Positions 20,968 to 30,208 of a DNA stretch of 35,537 nucleotides are shown here, in pieces (positions within the stretch are counted from its first letter, which is position 1; every line of letters starts with the position of its first letter). Below the pieces are notes generated by a model. It did not search any database, was not told the origin of the DNA, and saw only the letters and a list, made by a program, of their open reading frames with translations. This DNA comes from Burkholderiaceae bacterium (lineage in GTDB: Bacteria > Pseudomonadota > Gammaproteobacteria > Burkholderiales > Burkholderiaceae), in NCBI GenBank assembly GCA_947448415.1, contig CANFMT010000024.1, forward strand, positions 1 to 35,537. The letters run 5' to 3'. The translations under genes were made by a program, and so were the position numbers.

Positions 20968-22488
20968 TTATTTTGAAGTGGGCATCACAAATTCTGCGCC
21001 TTTAGCAATGCTTTCAGGCCAGCGCTGCATGACACTCTTTTGCTTGGTATAGAAACGAATACCTTCCTTGCCATATGCATGCATATCGCCAAAGAGGGAC
21101 TTCTTCCAGCCACCGAAACCATGCCATGCCATTGGCACTGGAATAGGAACGTTAATACCAACCATACCAACTTGTACGCGGCGAGCAAACTCACGGGCAA
21201 TATTGCCATCACTTGTAAAGCAGGCAACACCATTACCAAATTCACAGGAATTCACGAGATTTAAGGCTTCTGTAAAATTGGCTACTCGCAAGCATGACAG
21301 TACTGGCCCAAAGATTTCTTCGAGGTAGATCTTCATATCTGGAGTAACACCATCAAATAAGGTGCCCCCCAAGAAAAAGCCGTTCTCGCAGCCGGGGACT
21401 TTCAATCCGCGACCGTCGACTAAGAGCTTGGCTCCTGAAGCAACGCCGCTATCAATATATCCAGTGATGCGCTCTAAGGCAGCTTTGGTAACAATAGGGC
21501 CCATTTCAGCATCAAGCTCCATACCATTTTTTACTTTTAATGTTTTGGTACGCTCAATCAATTTAGGCATGATTTTGTCAGCAACATCGCCAACCAGGAC
21601 TGCTACAGAAATTGCCATACAGCGCTCACCAGCAGATCCGTAAGCAGCGCCAACTAATGCATCAATGGCTTTATCAATATCGGCGTCAGGCATGATGACC
21701 ATATGATTTTTTGCGCCACCCAATGCCTGCGAGCGCTTGCCAAAGTGAGCGCAGCGCTCATAGATGTAGTTGGCAATCGGCGTAGAGCCAACAAAGCTAA
21801 CTGCTTTGACATCTGGATTTTCTATCAATGCATCAACAGCTTCTTTATCGCCTTGCACAACGTTAAATACACCGTCAGGCAGGCCGGCTTCTTTGAGAAG
21901 CTTTGCCATCAATAGTGAGGCAGAAGGATCGGTTGGACTCGGTTTGAGGATGAAGGTATTTCCGCAGGCAATAGCCACCGGGAACATCCACATTGGCACC
22001 ATCACTGGGAAGTTAAATGGGGTAATACCAGCCACAACACCTAAGGGTTGGCGCATTACCCAGTTATCGATATCAGTTGAAACTTGTTCGGTATATTCGC
22101 CCTTTAGTAGTTCTGGGATACCAGTTGCAAATTCAACGATTTCAATTCCACGAGTCACTTCACCTTGGGCATCGGTAAATACTTTGCCATGTTCAGCGGT
22201 AATAATGGCCGCAAGTTCATCGCGATGAGTATTAAGAAGCTCAAGATACTTAAACATAATACGAGCGCGGCGAAGGGGGCTGGTTTGACCCCAGCTTTCA
22301 AAAGCCTTTTGAGCAACAGCCACGGCTGAATCCACATCCTTACGGCTAGCTAACGCTACGCGCCTGGCAACAGCACCTTTTACAGGGTTATAAACATCAG
22401 CAAAGCGACCATCTTTTGGGTTAACTACAGCTCCGCCAACGTAGTGGCCAATATCTTCTTTTGATTCAAAGGCTTGAGGTGCGTTCAT
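20968..22488 (-). CDS. mmsA: Methylmalonate-semialdehyde dehydrogenase (CoA-acylating)
   Basis: MmsA converts methylmalonate semialdehyde to propionyl-CoA (and malonate semialdehyde to acetyl-CoA) with NAD and CoA, in valine and related catabolism. The 506 residues match the family length. N159 in TPFNFP and the catalytic C290 in [17 protein letters not shown] are present, and [11 protein letters not shown] (235-245) follows the MmsA pattern rather than that of ordinary aldehyde dehydrogenases. The start [19 protein letters not shown] is plausible. It is transcribed toward the DUF1178 gene and divergently from the old-yellow-enzyme gene, with a 162-base gap that should hold both promoters, although I could not name boxes with confidence. 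Confidence 0.93.
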   Translation of the reverse strand: MNAPQAFESKEDIGHYVGGAVVNPKDGRFADVYNPVKGAVARRVALASRKDVDSAVAVAQKAFESWGQTSPLRRARIMFKYLELLNTHRDELAAIITAEHGKVFTDAQGEVTRGIEIVEFATGIPELLKGEYTEQVSTDIDNWVMRQPLGVVAGITPFNFPVMVPMWMFPVAIACGNTFILKPSPTDPSASLLMAKLLKEAGLPDGVFNVVQGDKEAVDALIENPDVKAVSFVGSTPIANYIYERCAHFGKRSQALGGAKNHMVIMPDADIDKAIDALVGAAYGSAGERCMAISVAVLVGDVADKIMPKLIERTKTLKVKNGMELDAEMGPIVTKAALERITGYIDSGVASGAKLLVDGRGLKVPGCENGFFLGGTLFDGVTPDMKIYLEEIFGPVLSCLRVANFTEALNLVNSCEFGNGVACFTSDGNIAREFARRVQVGMVGINVPIPVPMAWHGFGGWKKSLFGDMHAYGKEGIRFYTKQKSVMQRWPESIAKGAEFVMPTSK

Positions 22489-22650
22489 GATCTCTTGTAA
22501 TGAGTAGTTAATATCTATTTTTAATCAATAAAGTAGTTTGGCTAATAGCCTGCACAACTTTGCCGTCTCGTTTATTCTGTTTTTAAGTATTCTATCGCTT
22601 TACGGCAGTTTTGGTATTTTGACCCTTTTTTAGCCATTTAAAGTCACCCT

Positions 22651-23772
22651 ATGAGCCTCTTGTTCTCTCCCTTTACTCTCAATTCACCCCGCGGCCCCTT
22701 GGAGCTTGCAAATAGGATTGTGGTTGCCCCGATGTGCCAATATTCGGCCAACAATGGCGAGGCAACAGACTGGCATTTAATGCATTGGGGTAATCTACTA
22801 AACAGTGGTGCTGCCTTGTTCATTATTGAGGCAACGGGTGTATCTCCAGAGGCTCGCATTACTCCTGCATGTTTGGGCTTGTGGGACGATCGTACTGAGG
22901 CCGCTTTGAAAGACAAATTAACTCGCGCTCGTAAATTGGCTCCAGCAACACCAGTATTTATTCAATTGGCACATGCGGGACGAAAAGCATCAAGTGCAAC
23001 TCCTTGGGATGGTGGACAACTTCTTGCAGTTGATCAAGGCGGATGGGAAACGATGGCCCCATCGTCCATTCCTCAGTTGGAGGGTGAACGTTTGCCGCAT
23101 GAGTTGACAAAAGATCAGCTCAAAGAAATTATCGAAGCATTTGTTATGGCTGCCGTACGCTCGGATCGTCTTGCTATCGATGGAATTGAATTACATGGCG
23201 CACATGGCTATTTATTACACCAATTTTTATCGCCTGTTGCCAATCAGAGAACCGACGAATATGGCGGATCATTTGAAAACCGAATTCGCTTTCCCTTGGA
23301 GTTATTTTCTGCCGTTCGTAAAGCATTTAAAGGTGTTCTGGGAATTCGAATATCAGCAACTGACTGGATAGAAGGCGGCTGGACTCCAGCAGAAACCGCG
23401 CAATTTGCCCAACAACTCAAGGCATTAGGATGTGACTTTGTGCATATCTCTTCTGGTGGTATCTCACCGAAACAAAAAATCGTACTTGGCCCTAACTATC
23501 AAGTACCTTTTGCAAAAATTGTAAAGGAACAATCTGGTTTACCGACTATGACAGTTGGATTAATTACAGATCCACACCAAGCCGAAGAAATACTCCAGCA
23601 AGGTGATGCTGATCTAATTGCCTTAGCCAGAGCTTTTTTGTATAAACCTCGCTGGGCTTGGGAGGCAGCCGCCACTTTAGGTGGTACCGTTACTGCTAAT
23701 GAGCGTTATTGGCGCTGCCTACCTAGAGAGGCGCAGGCAGCTTTTGGAAATGTCAAAATTGGCCAAAGATAG
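22651..23772 (+). CDS. NADH:flavin oxidoreductase, old yellow enzyme family (YqjM-like)
   Basis: A 373-residue FMN-dependent ene-reductase that reduces activated C=C bonds with NAD(P)H. Family marks are APMCQYSA with C29, the cysteine that tunes FMN in the YqjM (thermophilic-like) class; QLAHAGRKA (105-113); and LHGAHGYLLHQFLSP with the substrate-binding pair H182/H185, followed by RTDEYGGSFENR. The length and short C-terminus fit YqjM-like enzymes rather than multidomain dienoyl-CoA reductases. It stands between divergent mmsA and a Bug-type gene 36 bases downstream. The natural substrate is unknown. Confidence 0.9.
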   Translation: MSLLFSPFTLNSPRGPLELANRIVVAPMCQYSANNGEATDWHLMHWGNLLNSGAALFIIEATGVSPEARITPACLGLWDDRTEAALKDKLTRARKLAPATPVFIQLAHAGRKASSATPWDGGQLLAVDQGGWETMAPSSIPQLEGERLPHELTKDQLKEIIEAFVMAAVRSDRLAIDGIELHGAHGYLLHQFLSPVANQRTDEYGGSFENRIRFPLELFSAVRKAFKGVLGIRISATDWIEGGWTPAETAQFAQQLKALGCDFVHISSGGISPKQKIVLGPNYQVPFAKIVKEQSGLPTMTVGLITDPHQAEEILQQGDADLIALARAFLYKPRWAWEAAATLGGTVTANERYWRCLPREAQAAFGNVKIGQR

Positions 23773-23808
23773 TTAATATAAAAACAAAAAAGTTTCAAGG
23801 AGATCAAA

Positions 23809-24786
23809 ATGAAAAGATTGCACAGCTCATCTAAGTTGATTATTGGTATTGCTTTTAGTGCTTGCGTCCAAATTCTCAATGCCCAGACCTATCCAGATAA
23901 ACCCATTACCTTGGTAGTCCCAAACCCACCAGGTGGCTTGGTGGATACCTCGGCTCGTTTGCTAAGCGAGCCTTTATCAAGGGTAATTGGTCAAACTGTT
24001 GTAGTTGATAACAAACCTGGCGCTAGTGGCAATATTGCCTATCAATATGTTGCCAATGCAAAACCTGATGGCTACACGCTATTAATTTCTTATTCTGGGT
24101 ATCACGTTGGTAATCCGGCGCTAATGGATAAGCTTCCTTGGGATCCTGCTAAAGATTTTTCGCCAATAGCTTTATTAACGGTTTCAACAAACGTTATCGC
24201 TGTTCATCCGTCGGTACCGGTTAATAATCTAAAAGAATTTATTGCCTACGCTAAGGCAAACCCGGGAAAGCTCAATTACGCCTCACAAGGAAATGGTTCT
24301 GTATCTCATATTGGTACGGAAATGTTTAAGCAAACCACAGGTGTGGAGATGGTTCATGTTCCATACAAAGGATCTGGTCCGGCTATACAAGACGTTCTTG
24401 CAGGGCAAGTTCAGGTTTTTATCAGCACTCCACCATCGGTAATGCAGCACGTACAAAGCGGCAAACTGAAGGGTTTAGCGGTAACGGGAAAAAATCGTCA
24501 TCCAGGTATGCCCAATGTGCCTACAACAGCAGAAGCGGGTCTGCCTTCATTTCAGCTTGAATCTTGGGTGGCACTATTCGCGCCAGCTGGAACTCCGGCT
24601 CCTATCGTGAATAAACTTACGGCTTCTGTTAAGAAAAGTTTAGCTATGCCAGAAATTAAAGAGCGCGCAGATGCTGCGGGCGTAGAGTTGCGCTACCTTA
24701 CTCCAACCGCCACTGATGCATTAGTCAAGAAAGAACTGCCTTATTGGAACAAGGTAATCAAGTCAGCAAACATCACGCTTGATTGA
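23809..24786 (+). CDS. Tripartite tricarboxylate transporter (Bug/TctC) solute-binding protein
   Basis: A 325-residue periplasmic binding protein of the Bug family, very abundant in Burkholderiales. A signal peptide is visible (MKRLHSSSK, a hydrophobic stretch, then LNA|QTYPD with cleavage near residue 25). The mature part begins YPDKPITLVVPNPPGG, the typical Bug ligand-loop start, and later has HVPYKGSGPAIQDVLAGQV. AAGGAG lies just upstream of the ATG. No TctA/TctB membrane genes are nearby, so it is probably one of many orphan binding proteins. The ligand, usually a carboxylate, cannot be predicted. Confidence 0.92.
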   Translation: MKRLHSSSKLIIGIAFSACVQILNAQTYPDKPITLVVPNPPGGLVDTSARLLSEPLSRVIGQTVVVDNKPGASGNIAYQYVANAKPDGYTLLISYSGYHVGNPALMDKLPWDPAKDFSPIALLTVSTNVIAVHPSVPVNNLKEFIAYAKANPGKLNYASQGNGSVSHIGTEMFKQTTGVEMVHVPYKGSGPAIQDVLAGQVQVFISTPPSVMQHVQSGKLKGLAVTGKNRHPGMPNVPTTAEAGLPSFQLESWVALFAPAGTPAPIVNKLTASVKKSLAMPEIKERADAAGVELRYLTPTATDALVKKELPYWNKVIKSANITLD

Positions 24787-24821
24787 TTGCTTAAATGAAG
24801 TTTGTATTAACTGAATGAGTG

Positions 24822-26132
24822 TTACGCCTGATCTCGCATAACGGGATCAGGTAATGCTCTAGCAAACGCTCTGGCTACGCTAAGTAAAAATCGATCTTTT
24901 CCGGGGGCTGCAATTAATTGAACGCCAATAGGCAAGCCATTTGGCCCGCTAGTGATGCTTAGGTTAATGCAGGGAAGTCCCAAAAGAGTCCATCCCCTAC
25001 AAAAAATTGGATCGCCGGTACTTTCTTTTATATGGGGTGCCTCGCCAACAGCACTTGGTGCGATCAAGATATCGATTTCATTGCTAAATAGTGCGTTGAC
25101 TGATTCTTTAGCTAGTTTTGCTGCTAAGAGATCTTTTGAATATTGATCGTAAGAAATTAGCGCCCCTTCAGTGATTTGCTTAAGTAGTGGCAAGCTTAAT
25201 TTTTTAGAAAAATGTTCTCGCTCAAATGTAAGGCTACGAGACATTTCGCTGAGCATAATGCGAGTTTGCAATAAAGCAATCTCTTTACAGGCATCTGGCA
25301 AGGAAAGGTCGCCAATGACGCCCTTGCTAAAAGATTCTGCAGTGTGACGAGCAACTGCCAAAGCGGCACCAGATTCTTTTTGCGCATGATCCCATTCAAA
25401 TGTTTTGCAAATGGCAATGCGTGGTTTGTTATGCAATTCTTCTACAGTAGCCATTTGATGATCGCCGCTCATTGCCGCCACTCCAAGCGCAACATCTTCA
25501 ACTGTTCTACCAAAACACCCCATGGTATCTAGAGAAATCGATAGGCTCTTTACGCCAGCAGTGCTGATTTTTCCAAAACTAGGCTTAAATCCAACTACGC
25601 CACAAAATGAGGCGGGACGAATAATCGAACCTGCAGTTTGGCTGCCAGTCGCTAATGGCACCATAAAGTCTGCAACAGCGGCTGCTGAACCACTAGATGA
25701 TCCACCTGGTGTGTGCTTTGGATCGTGAGGGTTACTAGTTTGGCTGGGCTTAAATGAGGCAAATTCAGTGGTAACAGTCTTTCCGAGGATTATTCCACCG
25801 GCTTGGCGCAATAGGGCTACGGAAACAGAGTCGGTACTGGGGTAATGATTCTTGTAAATGGGGGACCCGTAGGCCGTAGGTAGGTCGTAGGTATCAAAAA
25901 GATCCTTCACCCCAATAGGTAGGCCGTGCAACATGCCCTTAAGAGCCCCTTTATCTAGCGTTTTAGCTTGCGATAAGGCGTTTTCCTTACCAAGGCTTGC
26001 CCAAGCCTTAATGAGGCTCTCATTTTGCCCTATGCGGTCCAAGCAAGAGAGTATGAGGTCTGAAGCCCTGATTTCTCTCCTAGATAGGGCTTTAGCAGCC
26101 TGGTAGGCGCTTAGGCTTTCAAGGTCTTTCAT
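24822..26132 (-). CDS. Amidase signature family enzyme
   Basis: A 436-residue amidase-signature hydrolase. The Ser-cisSer-Lys triad region is intact: K76 in GLPIGVKDLFDT, the serine cluster S145-S147 in TPGGSSSGSAAAVA, and the nucleophile S169 in TGSQTAGSIIRPASFCG. The C-terminal GWTLLGLPCINLSI...GLPIGVQLIA is also typical. It is shorter than GatA (about 480-500 residues) and is not in a gatCAB context, so a stand-alone amidase or carbamoyl hydrolase is more likely. It converges with the Bug gene and diverges from the SprT-like gene. Confidence 0.87.
   Translation of the reverse strand: MKDLESLSAYQAAKALSRREIRASDLILSCLDRIGQNESLIKAWASLGKENALSQAKTLDKGALKGMLHGLPIGVKDLFDTYDLPTAYGSPIYKNHYPSTDSVSVALLRQAGGIILGKTVTTEFASFKPSQTSNPHDPKHTPGGSSSGSAAAVADFMVPLATGSQTAGSIIRPASFCGVVGFKPSFGKISTAGVKSLSISLDTMGCFGRTVEDVALGVAAMSGDHQMATVEELHNKPRIAICKTFEWDHAQKESGAALAVARHTAESFSKGVIGDLSLPDACKEIALLQTRIMLSEMSRSLTFEREHFSKKLSLPLLKQITEGALISYDQYSKDLLAAKLAKESVNALFSNEIDILIAPSAVGEAPHIKESTGDPIFCRGWTLLGLPCINLSITSGPNGLPIGVQLIAAPGKDRFLLSVARAFARALPDPVMRDQA
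24827..24851. terminator. Hairpin at the Bug/amidase convergent junction
   Basis: CCTGATCTCG (24827-24836) pairs with CGGGATCAGG (24842-24851), ten pairs including one T-G wobble, around the loop CATAA. It overlaps the last codons of the amidase gene and lies 41 bases after the Bug stop. No clear T-run follows on either strand, so termination is possible but not certain. Confidence 0.35.
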
Positions 26133-26211
26133 AAGTCTATTCTACTGATCGTGGCGTATGATCGCAATTGATGGTTTTTGTAAAACATTTCCGCAATTGA
26201 TAAGAAGCAAT

Positions 26212-26874
26212 ATGAAGCAACATACAGTACGTGAAGCTTGGTTAGAAGACGCTGTAAGGCACCTAGAGCCTGTTTTCTCCAAAGCTGGCTATGCCATTCC
26301 TCCGGTGAGAGTATCTTGTGGTTTCCCGGCCTCTAGCAGCCCTAGAACTACCTTAGGCCAATGCTGGCCTAGAGAAAGATCTGGCGGTGGAGTTAATGAA
26401 ATCTTTATTTCTCCGAAACTAGACGAACCGGTGCAGTTACTCGACACCTTGGTACATGAGCTATGCCATGCAGTAGATGACTGCTTTAGTGGCCATGGCG
26501 AGGACTTTAAAGGTATCGCGCAAACGGTTGGCTTAGAGGGGCCGGCAAGAATGGCTCATGCCACTGAAGAGCTCACAGTAAAGCTCATGATGATTAGCCA
26601 GGAATTGGGGCCTTACCCGCATCAAGCAATTGTTTTTCCACCGCCAAGACCTAGCAATGCAAGTCGTAGCAAGGCCAAATGCGGTCAATGTGGTTACGAG
26701 GTGACTTTACTTAAGAAGTGGGCTAGTTATGGCGCGCCAATTTGCCCCAAGGATAATATTCGGATGCAAGAGGCTGCTCCTGAAACCATTGAAAATACAA
26801 CTGACTACGATAGCGACTCCGTCAGCAATGGCGTCAAAAAAGCGCCCGATGAAATACGCAGAGCCATTAGCTAG
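26212..26874 (+). CDS. SprT-like zinc metalloprotein
   Basis: A protein of 220 residues with a SprT-like domain. The zinc-site motif H82-E83-L-C-H86 lies in DTLVHELCHAVDD, and a likely third ligand is H95 in FSGHGEDF. A C-terminal zinc-ribbon-like part has C157, C160 and C178 (KCGQCGYE...APICPKD). SprT/Spartan-type proteins include proteases acting on DNA-protein crosslinks, but for this bacterial protein the substrate is unknown. An in-frame ATG at 26158 would add 18 residues. I prefer 26212 because 26158 leaves only 25 bases to the divergent amidase start. Neither has a good Shine-Dalgarno, so the start is uncertain. Confidence 0.85.
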   Translation: MKQHTVREAWLEDAVRHLEPVFSKAGYAIPPVRVSCGFPASSSPRTTLGQCWPRERSGGGVNEIFISPKLDEPVQLLDTLVHELCHAVDDCFSGHGEDFKGIAQTVGLEGPARMAHATEELTVKLMMISQELGPYPHQAIVFPPPRPSNASRSKAKCGQCGYEVTLLKKWASYGAPICPKDNIRMQEAAPETIENTTDYDSDSVSNGVKKAPDEIRRAIS

Positions 26875-26932
26875 TTTACTTAGTAAAATAACCTTTTTAT
26901 AACAACAACTATTTACTCGAGACAATTCTTTT

Positions 26933-28024
26933 ATGAACGCGAAAAAAATATTTAAGAATCCTAAAATTGCGGTTATTCCAGGCGATGGTATTGGCAAAGA
27001 AGTGATGCCGGAAGGTTTACGCGCACTAGAGGCTGCTAATCGCAAGTTTGGTATCGGCATGCAATTTGACCATTTTGATTTTGCAAGTTGCGATTACTAC
27101 CTTAAGCACGGCAAGATGATGCCGGACGATTGGTTCGATACTCTAATGAAATATGACGCTATTTTCTTTGGCGCTGTGGGTATGCCCGATATTTTGCCTG
27201 ATCACGTATCGTTGTGGGGTAGCTTGATTCAATTCCGTCGTGGCTTTGATCAGTATGTCAATTTGCGTCCTGTACGTTTATTACCAGGAGTTCCTTGTCC
27301 ATTGGCTAATCGCAAACCGGGTGATATTGATTTCTTCGTTGTACGCGAAAATACGGAAGGCGAGTACTCCAGTGTTGGTGGAAAAATGTTCCCCGATACT
27401 GATCGTGAGTTTGTCATCCAAGAATCCATCTTTACTAGACAGGGCGTCGATCGGATTTTGCAATATGCATTCGATCTAGCGCAAAGTCGCCCTAAGAAGC
27501 ACTTGACGTCTGCCACTAAATCAAACGGTATTGCTATTACGATGCCATATTGGGACGAGCGCGTTGAGGCGATGGCTAAAAAGTTCTCTGGTGTTAGAAC
27601 TGATAAGTACCATATTGATATCTTGGCAGCACATTTTGTGATGAATCCAGATCGCTTTGATGTTGTGGTTGCGAGCAATCTCTTTGGCGATATCTTGTCT
27701 GATCTGGGGCCTGCATGTACTGGGACCATTGCAGTAGCGCCATCGGGAAGCATCAATCCTGAAGGTAAATTCCCATCACTGTTTGAGCCAGTGCATGGCT
27801 CTGCGCCAGATATTTTTGGAAAAATGATTGCCAATCCAATTGGTCAAATCTGGAGTGGGGCGATGATGTTAGATCACCTTGGCTATCCTGAGGCGGGAGC
27901 GGCAATATTCTCCGCTATCGAGAAGGTTTTGGCATCGGGGGTTGGTAATGCACCATTAACGCCTGACTTGGGTGGTACTGCTAAAACTGATGACTTGGGT
28001 AAAGCGATTGCGGCAGCTGTTTAA
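26933..28024 (+). CDS. dmlA: D-malate / tartrate dehydrogenase (decarboxylating)
   Basis: A 363-residue beta-decarboxylating dehydrogenase related to isopropylmalate and isocitrate dehydrogenases. Many stretches match E. coli DmlA (YeaU), such as IPGDGIGKEV, HGKMMPDDW, FDQYVNLRPVRL, VVRENTEGEYSS, SATKSNGIAITMPYWDER, ASNLFGDILSDLGPACTGT and FEPVHGSAPDI. The enzyme oxidises D-malate to pyruvate and CO2 with NAD, and tartrate in some members. The leucine-pathway enzyme LeuB lacks several of these stretches. The gene ends 23 bases before the convergent dnaQ, and its terminator lies inside dnaQ. Confidence 0.9.
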   Translation: MNAKKIFKNPKIAVIPGDGIGKEVMPEGLRALEAANRKFGIGMQFDHFDFASCDYYLKHGKMMPDDWFDTLMKYDAIFFGAVGMPDILPDHVSLWGSLIQFRRGFDQYVNLRPVRLLPGVPCPLANRKPGDIDFFVVRENTEGEYSSVGGKMFPDTDREFVIQESIFTRQGVDRILQYAFDLAQSRPKKHLTSATKSNGIAITMPYWDERVEAMAKKFSGVRTDKYHIDILAAHFVMNPDRFDVVVASNLFGDILSDLGPACTGTIAVAPSGSINPEGKFPSLFEPVHGSAPDIFGKMIANPIGQIWSGAMMLDHLGYPEAGAAIFSAIEKVLASGVGNAPLTPDLGGTAKTDDLGKAIAAAV

Positions 28025-28046
28025 TTTATAAGCAGCTAATAACGCT

Positions 28047-28784
28047 TCAGTTTGTAACGCTAGAAGGACTCCAGATGGAGTCCTTTTTGCTTGCCTTGGC
28101 AATTTCAGCAAGGATTTTTTCATGTGCTTGCAGGTCATCATCACTAGCACTGAGCACTTTCAAATTTATTGGCAAAGCCTTGGCCTGGCCAAAGGAATCA
28201 TTGCCAACAGTGTAGTCAATGAGGTCGATAGAGAGATCCTCCTGACCACGTGTCATCGCCACATACACCTCAGCTAGGAGCTGCGCATCTAACAGCGCTC
28301 CGTGGAGGGTGCGGTGTTTATTGCTGATTGCAAAGCGCTCACACAAGGCATCTAATGAATTGCGCTTGCCTGGGAACATTTGCCTTGCATCGAGCAAGGT
28401 ATCGGTTATTTTTGATGCTAGATTTCTAAACGGTGGCCGTTTTAATAGTGTAAATTCATTGTCTAAGAAGCCTAAGTCAAAGGCTGCGTTGTGAATGACA
28501 ATTTCAGCGCCATCTACAAACTCAATGAGTTGTTCGACAATGTTGGCAAAGACAGGTTTATCGGAGAGAAACTCCCGAGAAAGGCCGTGGACGGCAAAAG
28601 CCCCAGCATCAATATCGCGCTCTGGATTGATGTAATAGTGAAAGGTGCGATCAGTCAGGCGACGACCAACCATTTCAACGCAACCAATTTCAATAATGCG
28701 ATCACCGGTTGCAGGATTTAAACCCGTTGTTTCGGTATCGAGGATAACGATACGGTTAGAGCGATAGTGTAAATTGCTGCTCAT
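28047..28784 (-). CDS. dnaQ: DNA polymerase III epsilon subunit (3'-5' exonuclease)
   Basis: DnaQ is the proofreading exonuclease of the replicative polymerase. The 245 residues show all DEDDh motifs: D16 and E18 in ILDTETTGLNP, D103 in IHNAAFDLGFLDNEF, and H161 and D166 in LHGALLDAQLLAEVY. The C-terminal tail is shorter and differs from the core, as is usual. The ATG is preceded by an AT-rich run (28785-28800) with no Shine-Dalgarno at normal distance, and the recombinase cassette begins 118 bases beyond it. In related genomes rnhA usually precedes dnaQ; here it does not, which points to an insertion at this spot. Confidence 0.95.
   Translation of the reverse strand: MSSNLHYRSNRIVILDTETTGLNPATGDRIIEIGCVEMVGRRLTDRTFHYYINPERDIDAGAFAVHGLSREFLSDKPVFANIVEQLIEFVDGAEIVIHNAAFDLGFLDNEFTLLKRPPFRNLASKITDTLLDARQMFPGKRNSLDALCERFAISNKHRTLHGALLDAQLLAEVYVAMTRGQEDLSIDLIDYTVGNDSFGQAKALPINLKVLSASDDDLQAHEKILAEIAKASKKDSIWSPSSVTN
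28064..28088 (+). terminator. Rho-independent terminator for dmlA, inside the dnaQ 3' end
   Basis: AAGGACTCC (28064-28072) pairs with GGAGTCCTT (28077-28085) across AGAT, with the T-run reaching 28088. It stops + strand transcription from dmlA but is encoded within the last codons of the minus-strand dnaQ gene. Confidence 0.85.
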
Positions 28785-28902
28785 ATTTTTTATTAAAAAC
28801 CTTATGCATTGTGGGGTACCGTATGGAAATATTAGTTTAATTCGTTTTAACTAGTGTAAATTGAAAAGAAGATACCATCCTACCTAGAAAAACTGTAAAC
28901 AT

Positions 28903-30120
28903 ATGACCTTCACCATTCAATCATACATTGCTCAAGATGGTGAGAGGTTTAGCCTTTTACTTGATCGAGAAAACAACTCATTGCCATGTTTTTACCCATC
29001 TGCATTTATATCTCGTCACATTCGCTCAAGATCAACGCACGAGACTCAAAAAGCATATTTAAACTCTATTAGAAAACTTTTGGAATGGGCAAAAGTTAGA
29101 AATATTAATATTGAGGACCGAATACTTTCTCAGAAATTCATTTCGGTCGATGAGCTTGATGATTTAGCCAACAACCTGAGGCTTAAGATTGGTAGCAAAA
29201 CAGGCGAAGTGATCAGTCAAATCAAATTTAACACCCATATCTCATATGTAACAAAATACATAAACTGGCTTGTTTATGAACTCTTGGTTAATCCCGATAA
29301 TGAAAACGTAGATAATTTTATTTCGCGACTACAAAATGTCTTGTCATCGCAGGTATCCAAAAAGACTGGGTCTAAAACAGCTCGAGCCCAACAAATACTA
29401 GGAAAACGATTAACCGATCAAATGGAGGTGGTATTAAGTAATTTATTTGCCGACCCATTTCAAAATTTACTTAGAGGCACCGATAGGGGATCTCGGCTGC
29501 GAAATGTTCTCATGCTGCGCATTCTCTACGAGACCGGTATGCGTCGTGGCGAGCTCTTAGCGCTGAAGCTAAAGAATTACAAAGAGGGAACCGCCGGGGA
29601 TCCCCCAAGCCTTGTTATTGAGCGAAACCACCATGATGAATTCGATACGCGCATCAATCAACCAGTGGCTAAAACGAACGGCAGATTATTGCTTATTTCT
29701 TCTGAACTGAATGGCATGATTAAGCGGTATTTATATGATTACCGAGGTGAGTTGCCGCTTGTAGGATTTGATGATGAAGATTTCATTTTTGTAAATCACA
29801 GAACCGGCCCCAAACAAGGGCAGCCACTCACAATTTCATCGTTTGATTCTGCTATGGATGATTTAAGGGGAAAATTTACAGCGCTTAATGGACTTCACCC
29901 ACACCTATTGCGCCATCATTGGAATTGGCGTTTTTCTCAAATTGCACGGGCTGATGGGTATACAGATGCAAGCGATATGCTAGATCGATGCTACTTAATG
30001 GGCTGGGCTCACAACTCTGAATCAGCCAAGATATACAACCTCAAGTTCATTATGGAAGATGCAAATAGAAAAGGTTTGTTGATGAATACGGATACTGCTA
30101 GGGGTAAAAAATCTTCATAA
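28903..30120 (+). CDS. Tyrosine recombinase 1 (TnpA-like integrase)
   Basis: A 405-residue tyrosine recombinase with an N-terminal SAM-like core-binding domain (about 40-150) and a C-terminal catalytic domain. Active-site residues can be read: R214 in TGMRRGELLAL, a likely K257 in VAKTNG, H334 and R337 in LHPHLLRHHW, W368 in the place of the usual histidine (MGWAHNS), and the nucleophile Y378 in AKIYNL. Tryptophan at this position also occurs in Flp. The start ATG at 28903 has only a weak ribosome-binding site. It is the first gene after dnaQ, which runs the other way, and 159 bases before the next recombinase. It most resembles TnpA of Tn554-type cassettes, by recall. Confidence 0.87.
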   Translation: MTFTIQSYIAQDGERFSLLLDRENNSLPCFYPSAFISRHIRSRSTHETQKAYLNSIRKLLEWAKVRNINIEDRILSQKFISVDELDDLANNLRLKIGSKTGEVISQIKFNTHISYVTKYINWLVYELLVNPDNENVDNFISRLQNVLSSQVSKKTGSKTARAQQILGKRLTDQMEVVLSNLFADPFQNLLRGTDRGSRLRNVLMLRILYETGMRRGELLALKLKNYKEGTAGDPPSLVIERNHHDEFDTRINQPVAKTNGRLLLISSELNGMIKRYLYDYRGELPLVGFDDEDFIFVNHRTGPKQGQPLTISSFDSAMDDLRGKFTALNGLHPHLLRHHWNWRFSQIARADGYTDASDMLDRCYLMGWAHNSESAKIYNLKFIMEDANRKGLLMNTDTARGKKSS

Positions 30121-30168
30121 TTTTTCTCCTTTATTTCATTGAATATGCAACACAAACACAAGTCGGCA

Positions 30169-30197
30169 TTGACTTTTTAAGATATATTTGCTAGGAT
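30169..30197 (+). promoter_or_regulatory. Predicted sigma-70 promoter for recombinase 2
   Basis: TTGACT at 30169-30174 and TAGGAT at 30192-30197 are separated by 17 bases. The expected start of transcription is near 30204, giving a leader of about 75 bases that contains the hairpin at 30209-30239. Confidence 0.55.
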
Positions 30198-30208
30198 AAA
30201 AACGTATT

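Noticed and set aside
21770..22228. 152-codon open frame on the + strand within mmsA
   Set aside because: It lies opposite mmsA in the region coding for conserved residues and shows no protein-like pattern of its own.
27250..27834. 194-codon open frame on the minus strand within dmlA
   Set aside because: It lies wholly opposite a confidently identified gene, has no ribosome-binding site or recognisable protein, and is best explained as a shadow frame.
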